From an uncultured Eubacteriales bacterium (lineage in GTDB: Bacteria > Bacillota_A > Clostridia > Lachnospirales > Cellulosilyticaceae): a stretch of DNA of 19,051 nucleotides. Position 1 is the first letter of the stretch. Each line of letters opens with the position of its first letter. Shown piece after piece: positions 1 through 7,864 of this stretch. The translations under genes were made by a program, and so were the position numbers. Under the pieces are notes generated by a model. It saw nothing but the letters and a program-made list of their open reading frames with translations. It was not told where the DNA came from and ran no database searches. Location: contig USPX01000020.1 in assembly GCA_900556665.1 (NCBI GenBank), positions 1 through 19,051 on the forward strand. Reading direction: 5' to 3'.

Positions 1-229
1 TTTCACCATTAACTACGTCTAAAGCATATCCTGTACCATTCTTAAGTGTTACATAGCCATCTCCAACGTTTTTAAGGTACCATTTTTGACCTTCAACGCC
101 TGTTCCTTTACCAACTTCTACGTTTTGACCATCTGAACCTGTATTATTTGCTACTTGAAGGTAATTTTGAGAGTTGTTATCTTTAATATAATACCAACCA
201 TCTTCTAATGTTGCGTAATTACCTACTGG
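1..229 (-). repeat. Direct repeat, second copy (second ricin-type module, truncated by window edge)
   Basis: Second copy of the in-frame module repeat described at 502-730. It continues beyond the left edge, so the true repeat unit is probably the whole beta-trefoil domain. Confidence 0.88.
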
Positions 230-1468
230 ACCTATTGGGTCTGTTGGGTCTGTTGGCTCTGTTGGTTTTGTATTATCACAAGACTCTAACACCCATACTT
301 GGTTAGCTCCACCATAATAAGAGTATTGTTGTACATTTGCGCCATCAGCTGTAGATTTATCTTCTACATCTAATCCTTTAGTATCTGTTGAGCATTTTGT
401 TACGATACCATATACACCATCTTTTTGTGTTTTTAATAACTTAAATAATTGTCCGTCAAGACCATGAACTGTGTAAACTTGAACATTTGTACTGTCCTCA
501 TTTTCACCATTAACTACGTCTAAAGCATATCCTGTACCATTCTTAAGTGTTACATATCCATCTCCAACATTTTTTAAATACCATTTTTGGCCTTGTGCAC
601 CAGTACCTGTTCCGATTTCTACATTTTGACCATCTGCACCTGTATTACCTTTTACTTGAAGGTATTTTTGTGAGTTATTGTCTTTTATGTAGTACCAACC
701 ATCTTTTAATGTTGCGTAGTTTCCTACTGGTGTTGTTGGATTTTGTGGTTGTGATGGATTTTCTGGTTGTGGTGATACTGATCCACCAACTACAATATCA
801 TTTTTAGTTACATTAGCACTACCGCTACTTTCGTAACCTTCAACTGTTAATGCTGCTTCATACATTTTACCCATCTTAAGTCCCATTGCTTCCCATTTCT
901 TAAAGTGTTCACTTAAAGAAATGGTTCCACTTGTTCTCTTAGATGTACGTACACTCCAATATTGCTTGAATGTTGTGTCGCCTTCGATTGATGGTTTATT
1001 TACTCTAGTTGTTTCATATACATCATAAGTACCACCATCCACTGTGATTTGTCCTTTTGGTGTTGCTCCAGGTGGTCTCCAAGTACCCCAACTGTCTACA
1101 ACGTAGTATTCAACTAAAGGACTTTGAGTCCATCCATAAACACATAAGTATGAATTACCATTTGGTTTGTAATCACATGCATAGTTTACAGAGATATTAC
1201 CAAGTTCTTGGTAAGTCTTAGTTGAACCAAATTTCTTACCGATACGGAATAACGCATTACCAATGTTACTCCATTGACAACTAAATGTTGTTGGACTATT
1301 TAGTGTCATGCTAGTATTTCCGTAATCTTTCCATAACTCATAGTCATAGCCACTTTGATTACCGGTCTTGTTTTCTGTAATTACTTGTGCTGCAAAAACG
1401 CAATTAGCTGGTATTAGCGAAAAGCACATAGCAATTACTACTAGTAAGCCCATGATTTTTCTTCTCAT
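1..1468 (-). CDS. Secreted GH11 endo-1,4-beta-xylanase with ricin-type (CBM13-like) repeats; 3' end outside window
   Basis: Hydrolyses internal beta-1,4 bonds of xylan outside the cell. Reading from 1468: a signal peptide (residues 1-27, MRRK then a hydrophobic stretch ending VFAA), then a GH11 jelly-roll domain to about residue 215. Both catalytic glutamates sit in family motifs: PLVEYYVV (nucleophile) and [10 protein letters not shown] (acid/base). A Pro/Gln/Asn/Thr linker leads to a ricin-type beta-trefoil with QxW-like motifs (GQKWYL, NQVWVLE). An EPTDPTDP linker follows, then a second module starting [15 protein letters not shown], which is cut by the window edge. Start choice: ATG 1474 would abut the GGGGG ribosome site, whereas ATG 1468 lies 7 bases from it and opens the signal peptide. 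The frame is open for 489 codons to base 1. The family and secretion are clear. CBM13 versus a generic ricin lectin domain is an inference. Confidence 0.95.
   Translation of the reverse strand, partial: MRRKIMGLLVVIAMCFSLIPANCVFAAQVITENKTGNQSGYDYELWKDYGNTSMTLNSPTTFSCQWSNIGNALFRIGKKFGSTKTYQELGNISVNYACDYKPNGNSYLCVYGWTQSPLVEYYVVDSWGTWRPPGATPKGQITVDGGTYDVYETTRVNKPSIEGDTTFKQYWSVRTSKRTSGTISLSEHFKKWEAMGLKMGKMYEAALTVEGYESSGSANVTKNDIVVGGSVSPQPENPSQPQNPTTPVGNYATLKDGWYYIKDNNSQKYLQVKGNTGADGQNVEIGTGTGAQGQKWYLKNVGDGYVTLKNGTGYALDVVNGENEDSTNVQVYTVHGLDGQLFKLLKTQKDGVYGIVTKCSTDTKGLDVEDKSTADGANVQQYSYYGGANQVWVLESCDNTKPTEPTDPTDPIGPVGNYATLEDGWYYIKDNNSQNYLQVANNTGSDGQNVEVGKGTGVEGQKWYLKNVGDGYVTLKNGTGYALDVVNGE
502..730 (-). 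repeat. Direct repeat, first copy (first ricin-type module of the xylanase)
   Basis: Pairs with bases 1-229 at a constant offset of 501 bases (167 codons), so it lies in frame and encodes the N-terminal part of each ricin-type module. By my hand alignment about 197 of 229 bases match (roughly 86 percent) with no indels. The 3' part of the coding repeat (plus-strand 502-566) has a single mismatch, while the rest is more diverged. Confidence 0.9.
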
Positions 1469-1492
1469 GTTCATACCCCCTTTCCGAGTTTC

Positions 1493-1521
1493 ATTCTATA
1501 CCTAGTTAAGCTGCGCAACAA
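1493..1521 (-). promoter_or_regulatory. Candidate sigma-A promoter of the xylanase
   Basis: On the minus strand, TTGTTG (1516-1521) and TAGAAT (1493-1498) are separated by exactly 17 bases. A start site near 1486 would give a short leader of about 18 bases containing the GGGGG ribosome site. This is a prediction from consensus only. Confidence 0.5.
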
Positions 1522-1536
1522 TTGCTTTAACCTATC

Positions 1537-1634
1537 ATGTCACGTTTTACCCCCCAACTTGTCATGACAAGTTAAAAAACCTCTGTATTTTTACACTAAT
1601 TATCTAATGTTTTAGTGATGTCACGACCAGTTAA
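1537..1634. promoter_or_regulatory. Palindromic operator cluster between xylanase and symporter
   Basis: Contains a perfect 18-base palindrome, AACTTGTCATGACAAGTT (1556-1573). Two related sites lie nearby. ATGTCACGACCAGTTAA at 1618-1634 matches 14 of 17 bases of TTGTCATGACAAGTTAA at 1559-1575, and ATGTCACG occurs at 1537-1544. The cluster lies just upstream of the predicted xylanase -35, where an activator or repressor could bind. The regulator is unknown. The remainder of the 328-base gene-free interval 1469-1796 holds the two promoters and AT-rich DNA with nothing else I recognise. Confidence 0.5.
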
Positions 1635-1709
1635 TGGAAATTTTATAACATATTTTACTTTTAGCTTTTTTATACATGTATTATTTAGCTACAATATAGA
1701 GACACTTAT

Positions 1710-1738
1710 TTGACGAAGTACCAATTTTCAAATATAAT
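1710..1738 (+). promoter_or_regulatory. Sigma-A promoter of the AGCS symporter
   Basis: TTGACG (1710-1715) and TATAAT (1733-1738) with a 17-base spacer form a near-consensus vegetative promoter. A start near 1745 gives a leader of about 60 bases, which contains a small GCGTG/CACGC stem at 1761-1779 shortly before the AGGAGG at 1791-1796. Confidence 0.75.
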
Positions 1739-1808
1739 AACTTAAACACATATTCATATTGCGTGATATTCTCGCACGCTTATAGACTACAGGAGGATGG
1801 CAGATATT

Positions 1809-3212
1809 ATGGACTTTTTAAATCAACTTGTCCAAACACTTAACAACATCCTTTGGGGTAATCTACTTATTATTCCCTTGATTGTTTTAGGTGTTTACTT
1901 TACTATTCGAACAGGCTTTGTTCAATTTTCGTACTTTAAAGAAATGCTTCGTTTACTTGGTGATGGCATTGGCAAATCTGACAAAAAATCAAATAGCATT
2001 TCTTCATTTCAAGCTTTCTGTATCAGTACTGCTTCTCGTGTAGGTACTGGTAATATTGCAGGCGTTGCGATTGCCATCGCCTTTGGTGGCCCTGGTGCTG
2101 TATTTTGGATGTGGCTCATCGCCCTTTTAGGTGCTGCTTCTAGCTTCATCGAAAGCACCCTTGCACAAATCTATAAATCCAAAGATGAAGTTGGTTTCCG
2201 TGGTGGTCCAGCTTACTACATGGAAAAGGGACTTGGTATGCGTTGGTTAGGTATTATCTTCGCTGCACTTATCACTATTAGTTTTGGACTTATCTTCAAT
2301 GCGGTACAATCAAATACAATTACAGCTGCTTTTAGTTCTGCATTTGGCATTAATAAACTTGTGCTAGGTATTATTATTAGTATTGTAACTGCCATTGTAA
2401 TTTTTGGTGGTACTAAACGTATTGCAAAAGTATCTGAAGTAATTGTACCAATCTTTGCCCTTTTATATGTTGCTGTTGCTGTTCTCGTCATGCTTCTTAA
2501 TATTAAAGAGATTCCTGGTGTTTTTGCACTTATCTTCGAAAATGCTTTTGGACTTCGTGAAATAGGTGTAGGTGGTATTGCCGGAACAATTATGTATGGT
2601 GTTAAAAGAGGGCTCTTCTCTAATGAAGCCGGAATGGGTAGTGCTCCTAATGCTGCTGCTACTGCTACTGTAAGCCACCCTGTAAAACAAGGACTTATTC
2701 AAGCCTTTGGTGTATTCGTAGATACAATTATTATTTGTAGCTGTACAGCATTCATCATCTTACTTGCTGGTGATTATACAAATACAAATTTAACAGGTAT
2801 TGAACTTACTCAAGCTGCATTAACAGCTCAATTTGGTAATTTCGGAAGTTATTTCATTGCTATTTGTATTTTATTATTTGCATTTAGTTCTATTGTTGGA
2901 AACTATTATTACGGGCAATCTAACATTGAATTTATTAAATACAATAAAACATTTATGAATATTTATCGTGTTTTAGTTATCACAATGGTTTTAATTGGTT
3001 CAATTCTTAAAGTTTCTATCGTTTGGGATTTAGCCGATGTCTTCATGGGACTTATGGCCATTATCAACCTTATCACTATTACTATATTAAGTGGTCAATC
3101 TATTGCTTGTTTAAAAGATTATAAAAAACAACGTCAACAAGGTATTCAAGATCCTGTCTTTAAAGCTTCTTCTATCCCGGGACTTAAAGTAGAAGACACT
3201 GAATGGCAATAA
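1809..3212 (+). CDS. Sodium:alanine/glycine (AGCS family) amino-acid symporter
   Basis: Inner-membrane transporter that imports a small neutral amino acid (alanine, glycine or glutamine in characterised relatives) with Na+. It is 467 residues from the chosen start, normal for the family, and mostly hydrophobic helices. Family signatures are visible: RVGTGNIAGVA near residues 77-87, and RGLFSNEAGMGSAPNAAA near 267-284, both part of the conserved substrate/Na+ core. The start is ambiguous. AGGAGG (1791-1796) directly abuts an ATG at 1797, leaving no spacer, whereas ATG 1809 in the same frame is 12 bases away. I prefer 1809, although 1797 would add only MADI. It is the only plus-strand gene, with its own promoter and a strong terminator. 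The exact substrate cannot be read from sequence. Confidence 0.93.
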   Translation: MDFLNQLVQTLNNILWGNLLIIPLIVLGVYFTIRTGFVQFSYFKEMLRLLGDGIGKSDKKSNSISSFQAFCISTASRVGTGNIAGVAIAIAFGGPGAVFWMWLIALLGAASSFIESTLAQIYKSKDEVGFRGGPAYYMEKGLGMRWLGIIFAALITISFGLIFNAVQSNTITAAFSSAFGINKLVLGIIISIVTAIVIFGGTKRIAKVSEVIVPIFALLYVAVAVLVMLLNIKEIPGVFALIFENAFGLREIGVGGIAGTIMYGVKRGLFSNEAGMGSAPNAAATATVSHPVKQGLIQAFGVFVDTIIICSCTAFIILLAGDYTNTNLTGIELTQAALTAQFGNFGSYFIAICILLFAFSSIVGNYYYGQSNIEFIKYNKTFMNIYRVLVITMVLIGSILKVSIVWDLADVFMGLMAIINLITITILSGQSIACLKDYKKQRQQGIQDPVFKASSIPGLKVEDTEWQ

Positions 3213-3235
3213 ACTTAATAGATACGAGGCATGAA

Positions 3236-3275
3236 AAGGAGCTGCTTGCAAAATAAACTTTGCAAGCAGCTCCTT
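3236..3275. terminator. Bidirectional intrinsic terminator between symporter and oxidase operon
   Basis: A 17-bp perfect stem (3236-3252 with 3259-3275) and a six-base loop, with a T-rich tail on the plus side and TCCTTTTC on the minus side. It lies between two convergent genes and can serve both. Confidence 0.85.
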
Positions 3276-3320
3276 CTACTTTTCTCTCGCTTAAGTTATC
3301 CGAATAGAAAATAAGCCTAT

Positions 3321-6300
3321 TTAATCTTTTAGTGGAACTACAATCTCGTCTTCTCTATCTACATGCATAATGCCCCACATACCTTCCTCAATATCCCATC
3401 TAATATTAGCTGATTGATACATATAATCTCCTGGTTGCCCTATACCTGCTGTTGCACCAGCTAACATTTCACTCTTATACGTACCACCTATTGTTATGGC
3501 ACCTCTTGCACCTATAATTGGCGAATTAATATTTTCACTTTCACTTTGATAAGCATGTTCATGCAAGTAAAAGCTCGTTGCTCTTGGCTTTTCTGCTGGC
3601 ATTAGCAGTTTATAGGTAACAGGATCACCCGGATTTGCATAGAATATTGGTGTTGATATATCCTCTAAATCAATAGATCTAAATACTTCTCCTATATTCG
3701 GATTTTGTAATAATCTATTATAAAATGGTTCACTTCGTAAATTATATCCTTTCATACCTTGGTCTTCTGTATCAAATTCTTCATCAGCTGGTCCTAACTC
3801 TGGATTAAAGAAGAATTTTGGAAGAAGTTCACCATTTTTATCTTCCATATAAATACCATTGTGTATGAGTAACATAAACTGCCTGTAATCTGGTAAAAAT
3901 GGATTGTGAATAATAAACTAATCCCCTACATCACATTTCTTGCCTGTAAATGGATTATAATGTTTAGATCCCATTTCTGCTACATTAATACCACCAAATA
4001 GGCCATGTTTTCTGTGATTCATTACATCTCCCATATCTACTACTATAGCCTGAGTCGTCGTTTCTGGATAAAACCATCTATAGGTAATAGATTCTCCTAC
4101 ACCTATTGTTTGATCTGGATTAAATCCTACAGTAGCCCCATCAGAACCTAATACGTCATATTCTGCGCCTTGACTATTCATAGATACTCTTGGACTGTAA
4201 GGCCAAGGCACTTGAACTGGTACTTCTGGAAATTGTGGTACATCTCTATAGTCTACAAACACCATACCATATGGGTCATTATCACCAAATTTGTTATACA
4301 TTATCTTAGATTGAATTGCTGCTACCTTATAGTATTTTACCTTCGTACCTTTAGGGAATGGATTACCTGGATTAGTTGCCCTAGGTGGTTTTTCTCCTGT
4401 TTTTTGAGGTAATGGCTCTATTCTACCAGGTAAAAGTGGTCTATCGCCAAGAGGTGTTAAGTTAGGTATTCGTTTGCCTCTTACTCTAGTAATTCCCCAA
4501 GTACCTAGCCATAAATCATCCATACCACCTGAATAATAAAGGACATCAAAGTCTCTATTGCCACTTAAACTGTCTAATGAAAATTCAAAGGTAAATGTTT
4601 CTGAAATACCAATATGCTGTTCTTGTATAATTGGTGAATCTACATCTGTTCTGTCTCTATGCCACATATAACGATTGAAGTTAATTGCATGAGATTCTTC
4701 ATGAGCACCATCAATTAATCTTACCCTAACAGGATCTCCTGCATATCCCTCAAATACTGGTGTCTTTGGATCCCCATGTACATAAGAACTAAATACATAG
4801 GCAGGATCTCCCTCTCTAATTTGAAATGGTGCACTTCTATAGTTAAAGGCTACAACACCCATATCCTCCATCATACCTGGCTCCTCTGGCGGATTAAGTG
4901 GCTCATTATTATTATCATAAGCTGGTATCCAGTCATGTACTGCTAAACAGAACTCTCTGAAGTTAGGAATAAATGGATTTCTAATAGTTACCTGTGTTCC
5001 TGCTGTAGTAGGTATTCCTGTATGAGAGTCAAAGAAACTTGAACCTTCTGGCTCGATAATCATGCCGCCAAATAAACCATGTAATTGTACTGAATTTGCA
5101 AAAAGGTGATCATGGAAAAAGCAAACTTTAAGTTCTACATCTGCATACCATCTAAAGATTACAGTTTAGTTATGCGCTGCTCCAGTAAAGTAATTCCAAC
5201 CCGTATTGGCACCATCAGATGATAATACATCAAACTTAACAAAGTGTACATGAGTAGATGCAAATAAAGTATGCACTAAAATTTGGAAAGCATTAGGGCC
5301 TAACTCCTCAGGAAACTTATTTGTAAAATGAATTTCTATACACTCTCCAGCTAATGCCCTAATAAAAAGTGGCTCCGGATTCTTGGTACCGTTCATAACC
5401 GCTTCTTCATCTTCCGCTAATACATAGAACCTACCTTCAGGATCATGCCAATTGGCTTCATTATAAACAATATTTCTTTGAATGCCTACAATATCATAAC
5501 GACGTATTGGTGCATCTGGTGGACATGGATTAACAAAAAGTGCACCTTCCTTCCAATTATCAGCTAAGGCATTTTTCTCTAACTGAGTAATTGGAAAATC
5601 TCTATCATATCCAATAGGTGGTACTGGGCTTCTACAGCCTACCTTTCCTGGAATAAAAAATGGAAAGCCAGGACGCTCTGCAGTCGGTCTTGGTGGACAT
5701 GGCCTATCTGGAAGTGGCATTAATCTCGTAATCGGTGTACCATCTGGATAAAACCTACTTCCATCTTCTAATACATCGTGAATACGTTGAATTCCCCACA
5801 TACCTTCATCAAAGTGAGGATATAGGTGGCAATGGTAAATAACATCCCCATATGCTTTTTGTAAACTACCTGCACCATACAAAATATCAAATCCAATTGT
5901 CTCTCCTGGACCTAATGCACGGGAATCATTTAAGAAAGATTCTTGTACAGTAGGTTCAGATAACCATTGCTGCAAATGTAAATGGAAAATATAGGTTTCC
6001 TTTACACCACCATGAATTGCATACCATCTTACAGGGTCTGCCCTATAACATCTAGGAAGTACCGTAGGTGGTGGATCACCAAATACCCATGAGTCATGAT
6101 GCACTTCTTCACCTTCGCAGTAAGGACATACTACGCCTTCCATAATAAGATTCATACGATTACGCATAGGTTCTGCACGATAGTTAATAGAGCGCGTCAT
6201 AGAATGAAAACCTGTCATTGGATCTACTGGTGTTTCTCCAAATCTATTCTTAACTGGGGCTTCATCATGAAAGATTGTAACGAATTCCCTAAAATCCGGT

Positions 6301-6836
6301 TTAAAAGGATGATGAATATCTGCAAAGACACCACTCTTAAGTGGACATCCCGTTTGAGGATCTGTCCAGGTACTTCCTGGTGCTTCTACAACAATTGCAC
6401 CAAATAAACCATGCAAATTGCTACCTATTTCTGAGCTTAATGGATTGCCTAAATCACTAAAGTGAAAAGCCCCCTGAAATTCTGCTTGCCATCTATACAC
6501 AATGCTTTCATTAGGCTGAGCTAGTGTGCTCACATTTCCCCCTACAAAAGCACCATCAGATTGTTGCACCTTATATGGCAGTGCTTTTACATTCATAGAT
6601 GCTGCAAAACATAATTCATTGGTAAATTTAATTTCTACTGTATCTCCTTCATGCACACGTATAACCAAAGGCTGCACTAAATTGACAAAGGTTCCTGGGC
6701 ACTGCCTAATCTGCTCTTTTACTTTCTCTTTATTTTCATCTAATATATACATAAGTCCATTCGGGTCCACATCCCCATACTTATTATAGACAATAGGAAC
6801 TTGAATGGCTGATATATCAAAATGTCTAATCACCAT
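3321..6836 (-). pseudogene. MnxG-like six-domain multicopper oxidase interrupted by two in-frame stops
   Basis: One continuous frame of 1,171 sense-length codons, close to the size of Bacillus MnxG. It starts at ATG 6836, with GGGGGCG about 7 bases upstream. Three two-domain units are marked by related openings near residues 11, 451 and 841 (IVYNKYGDVDPNG, IVYNEANWHDPEG, IMYNKFGDNDPYG). Copper motifs: HLH 285-287, HCHLYPHFDEGM 335-346, HVH 529-531, HDH 575-577. This is the permuted order expected of ceruloplasmin/MnxG-type enzymes. A CPYC pair (237-240) sits in an insertion. Codon 557 is TAA (5168-5166) and codon 973 is TAG (3920-3918). Both lie inside conserved domains and the homologous frame resumes at the very next codon. 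Termination at 557 would remove the HDH ligands, so the truncated product should be inactive. The sister repeats have Glu at the TAA position and Gln at the TAG position. This is either a recent pseudogene, a readthrough product or base errors. The remaining open pieces lack convincing ribosome sites. Confidence 0.85.
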
Positions 6837-6856
6837 TTACAACGCCCCCTATCTGC

Positions 6857-7096
6857 CTAAATAGCTGGTATTTCCCCTGGTACTTGTTCTACAAAAAATG
6901 CAGATATATGCTCTAATTGAATGTTAAAAAGTTGTCCTTTAAGTGGTGCAGGTACGCCAAATTCAGCCGTTATACTAATGCATGATGTCCCTACTTCTTC
7001 TAATGTCCCTACTATAAAGAATGGAAATGCTTCTGTCATAACAAGAATCTTATTACCTTCACCATTTATTAATTTATCAAATAATGACTCTTCCAC
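6857..7096 (-). CDS. Small protein of the oxidase operon (possible MnxE/MnxF-like subunit)
   Basis: 79 residues from a GTG start at 7096, chosen because GGGGGGAG lies 7 bases upstream. It ends with TAG 20 bases before the oxidase ATG. There is no signal peptide or membrane segment. The sequence is a run of short hydrophobic strands with turns (FFIVGTLEEVG, CISITAEFG, LFNIQLEHISAFFVE), consistent with a small beta-barrel. In Bacillus mnx operons two small proteins immediately precede MnxG and form a complex with it. Position and size are the main reason for suggesting that role here. I cannot confirm homology by eye. Confidence 0.75.
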   Translation of the reverse strand: MEESLFDKLINGEGNKILVMTEAFPFFIVGTLEEVGTSCISITAEFGVPAPLKGQLFNIQLEHISAFFVEQVPGEIPAI

Positions 7097-7111
7097 TTTT
7101 TCTCCCCCCTA

Positions 7112-7531
7112 TTAATAAAGTGAAAATCTAACTGAACAATCATATGGTGCTAAAAACCATACAACGTTTACTAACGGAATAACTAAATCTGTTGGAAAAA
7201 TAAATTCCGGTGCATTACTCATTTTAATATTTACATTGTGAAGTACTACATATTCACTTCCAACTTCAATAATTTGACCACACATAATAGGTCTAAATAC
7301 CTGATTTAATATATTAAGTTGTGCTGCATCTAGTACGATTAAAGCTGATTCCCCCATATGCTCTGCTAACCCCGCAGCTAATTCCTCTCTTACTAAATTT
7401 CCGTCTAATTCTCCACCTGACAAGCCGCCGCTCACTTCAGGTAATCTAGATCTTCGTGACTTAGATGGATCTGGTCTATGTGGACGTTTTTTTTCCTTTC
7501 CGCAACCTTTACTACGTGATTCTTTCTTCAT
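7112..7531 (-). CDS. Small protein of the oxidase operon with basic N-terminus
   Basis: 139 residues. The ATG at 7531 follows GGGGGAG by about 5 bases. The first 30 residues are highly basic and Pro/Ser-rich (KKESRSKGCGKEKKRPHR), probably disordered. The C-terminal 90 residues carry beta-strand patterning similar to the next gene (MCGQIIEVGSEYVVLHNVNI, then PTDLVIPLVNVVWFLAP), so the two may be distant paralogues that assemble together. The gap to the downstream GTG start is only 15 bases, which implies co-translation. A partner role for the oxidase is inferred from gene order only. No enzyme motif is visible. Confidence 0.75.
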   Translation of the reverse strand: MKKESRSKGCGKEKKRPHRPDPSKSRRSRLPEVSGGLSGGELDGNLVREELAAGLAEHMGESALIVLDAAQLNILNQVFRPIMCGQIIEVGSEYVVLHNVNIKMSNAPEFIFPTDLVIPLVNVVWFLAPYDCSVRFSLY

Positions 7532-7549
7532 ACTCTCTCCCCCTATTTA

Positions 7550-7723
7550 TTAATGTTCATGCACATTATGATCCATATAAATTTCAATTTCACCTGATGT
7601 TAGCTTTCCACCTAGATTCATTGGCAACCTTTCTGCAGGTGAACTATAAACATACAGCTTTTCTGACATTGCTACTTGGTGCTTCTTTGAAACAGTAACC
7701 ATAATATGTCGATGTGCACTCAT
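7550..7723 (-). CDS. Hypothetical 57-residue protein at the head of the oxidase operon
   Basis: Starts MSAHRHIMVTVSKKHQ and ends MDHNVHEH, His-rich at both ends, with no membrane segment. It stops 18 bases before the next gene, so it is probably the first gene of the operon. The start is uncertain: none of the candidate ATG codons (7723, 7702 or 7669) has a good ribosome site, and the longer TTG start at 7795 lies inside the preceding terminator. I do not recognise the family. It could be a fragment of a longer ancestral gene cut by the terminator region. Confidence 0.45.
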   Translation of the reverse strand: MSAHRHIMVTVSKKHQVAMSEKLYVYSSPAERLPMNLGGKLTSGEIEIYMDHNVHEH

Positions 7724-7774
7724 GTCATAAAATAGTGCCAGTGCAAAATGATACACATAATTTGTTATCCAAAC

Positions 7775-7818
7775 AAAAAAAGGAGTTGTCCACAAAATCT
7801 TGTAAACAACTCCTTTTT
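7775..7818 (-). terminator. Intrinsic terminator after the first lipase
   Basis: Inverted repeat AAAAAGGAGTTGT (7777-7789) with ACAACTCCTTTTT (7806-7818). The loop contains a further short ACAA/TTGT pairing. Seven T follow on the minus strand. It separates the lipase (stop at 7865) from the oxidase operon. Confidence 0.85.
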
Positions 7819-7864
7819 CTATTCAGATTCAAATAGTTATTAAAACTTACTTACCTCCAAATAC

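Noticed and set aside
547..807. Plus-strand 86-residue frame
   Set aside because: Antisense shadow of the xylanase ricin module; no ribosome site, and His/Leu/Tyr-rich composition typical of an opposite-strand frame.
3321..3875. Separate gene starting MLLIHNG
   Set aside because: Same frame continues upstream to the TAG at 3918 with conserved NPFLPDYRQF; part of the interrupted oxidase.
3918..5063. Separate gene starting MIIEPEG
   Set aside because: The ATG is in the middle of a cupredoxin domain and homologous sequence continues upstream in the same frame to the TAA; part of the interrupted oxidase.
3321..6836. Genome-wide reassignment of TAA/TAG to glutamine
   Set aside because: TAG ends the gene at 6857 and TAA ends many intact, full-length genes here (pflB, symporter, lipases), so a general code change does not fit.
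7724..7795. N-terminal extension of the small operon-head protein from a TTG start
   Set aside because: The start lies inside the lipase terminator stem-loop and has no ribosome site.
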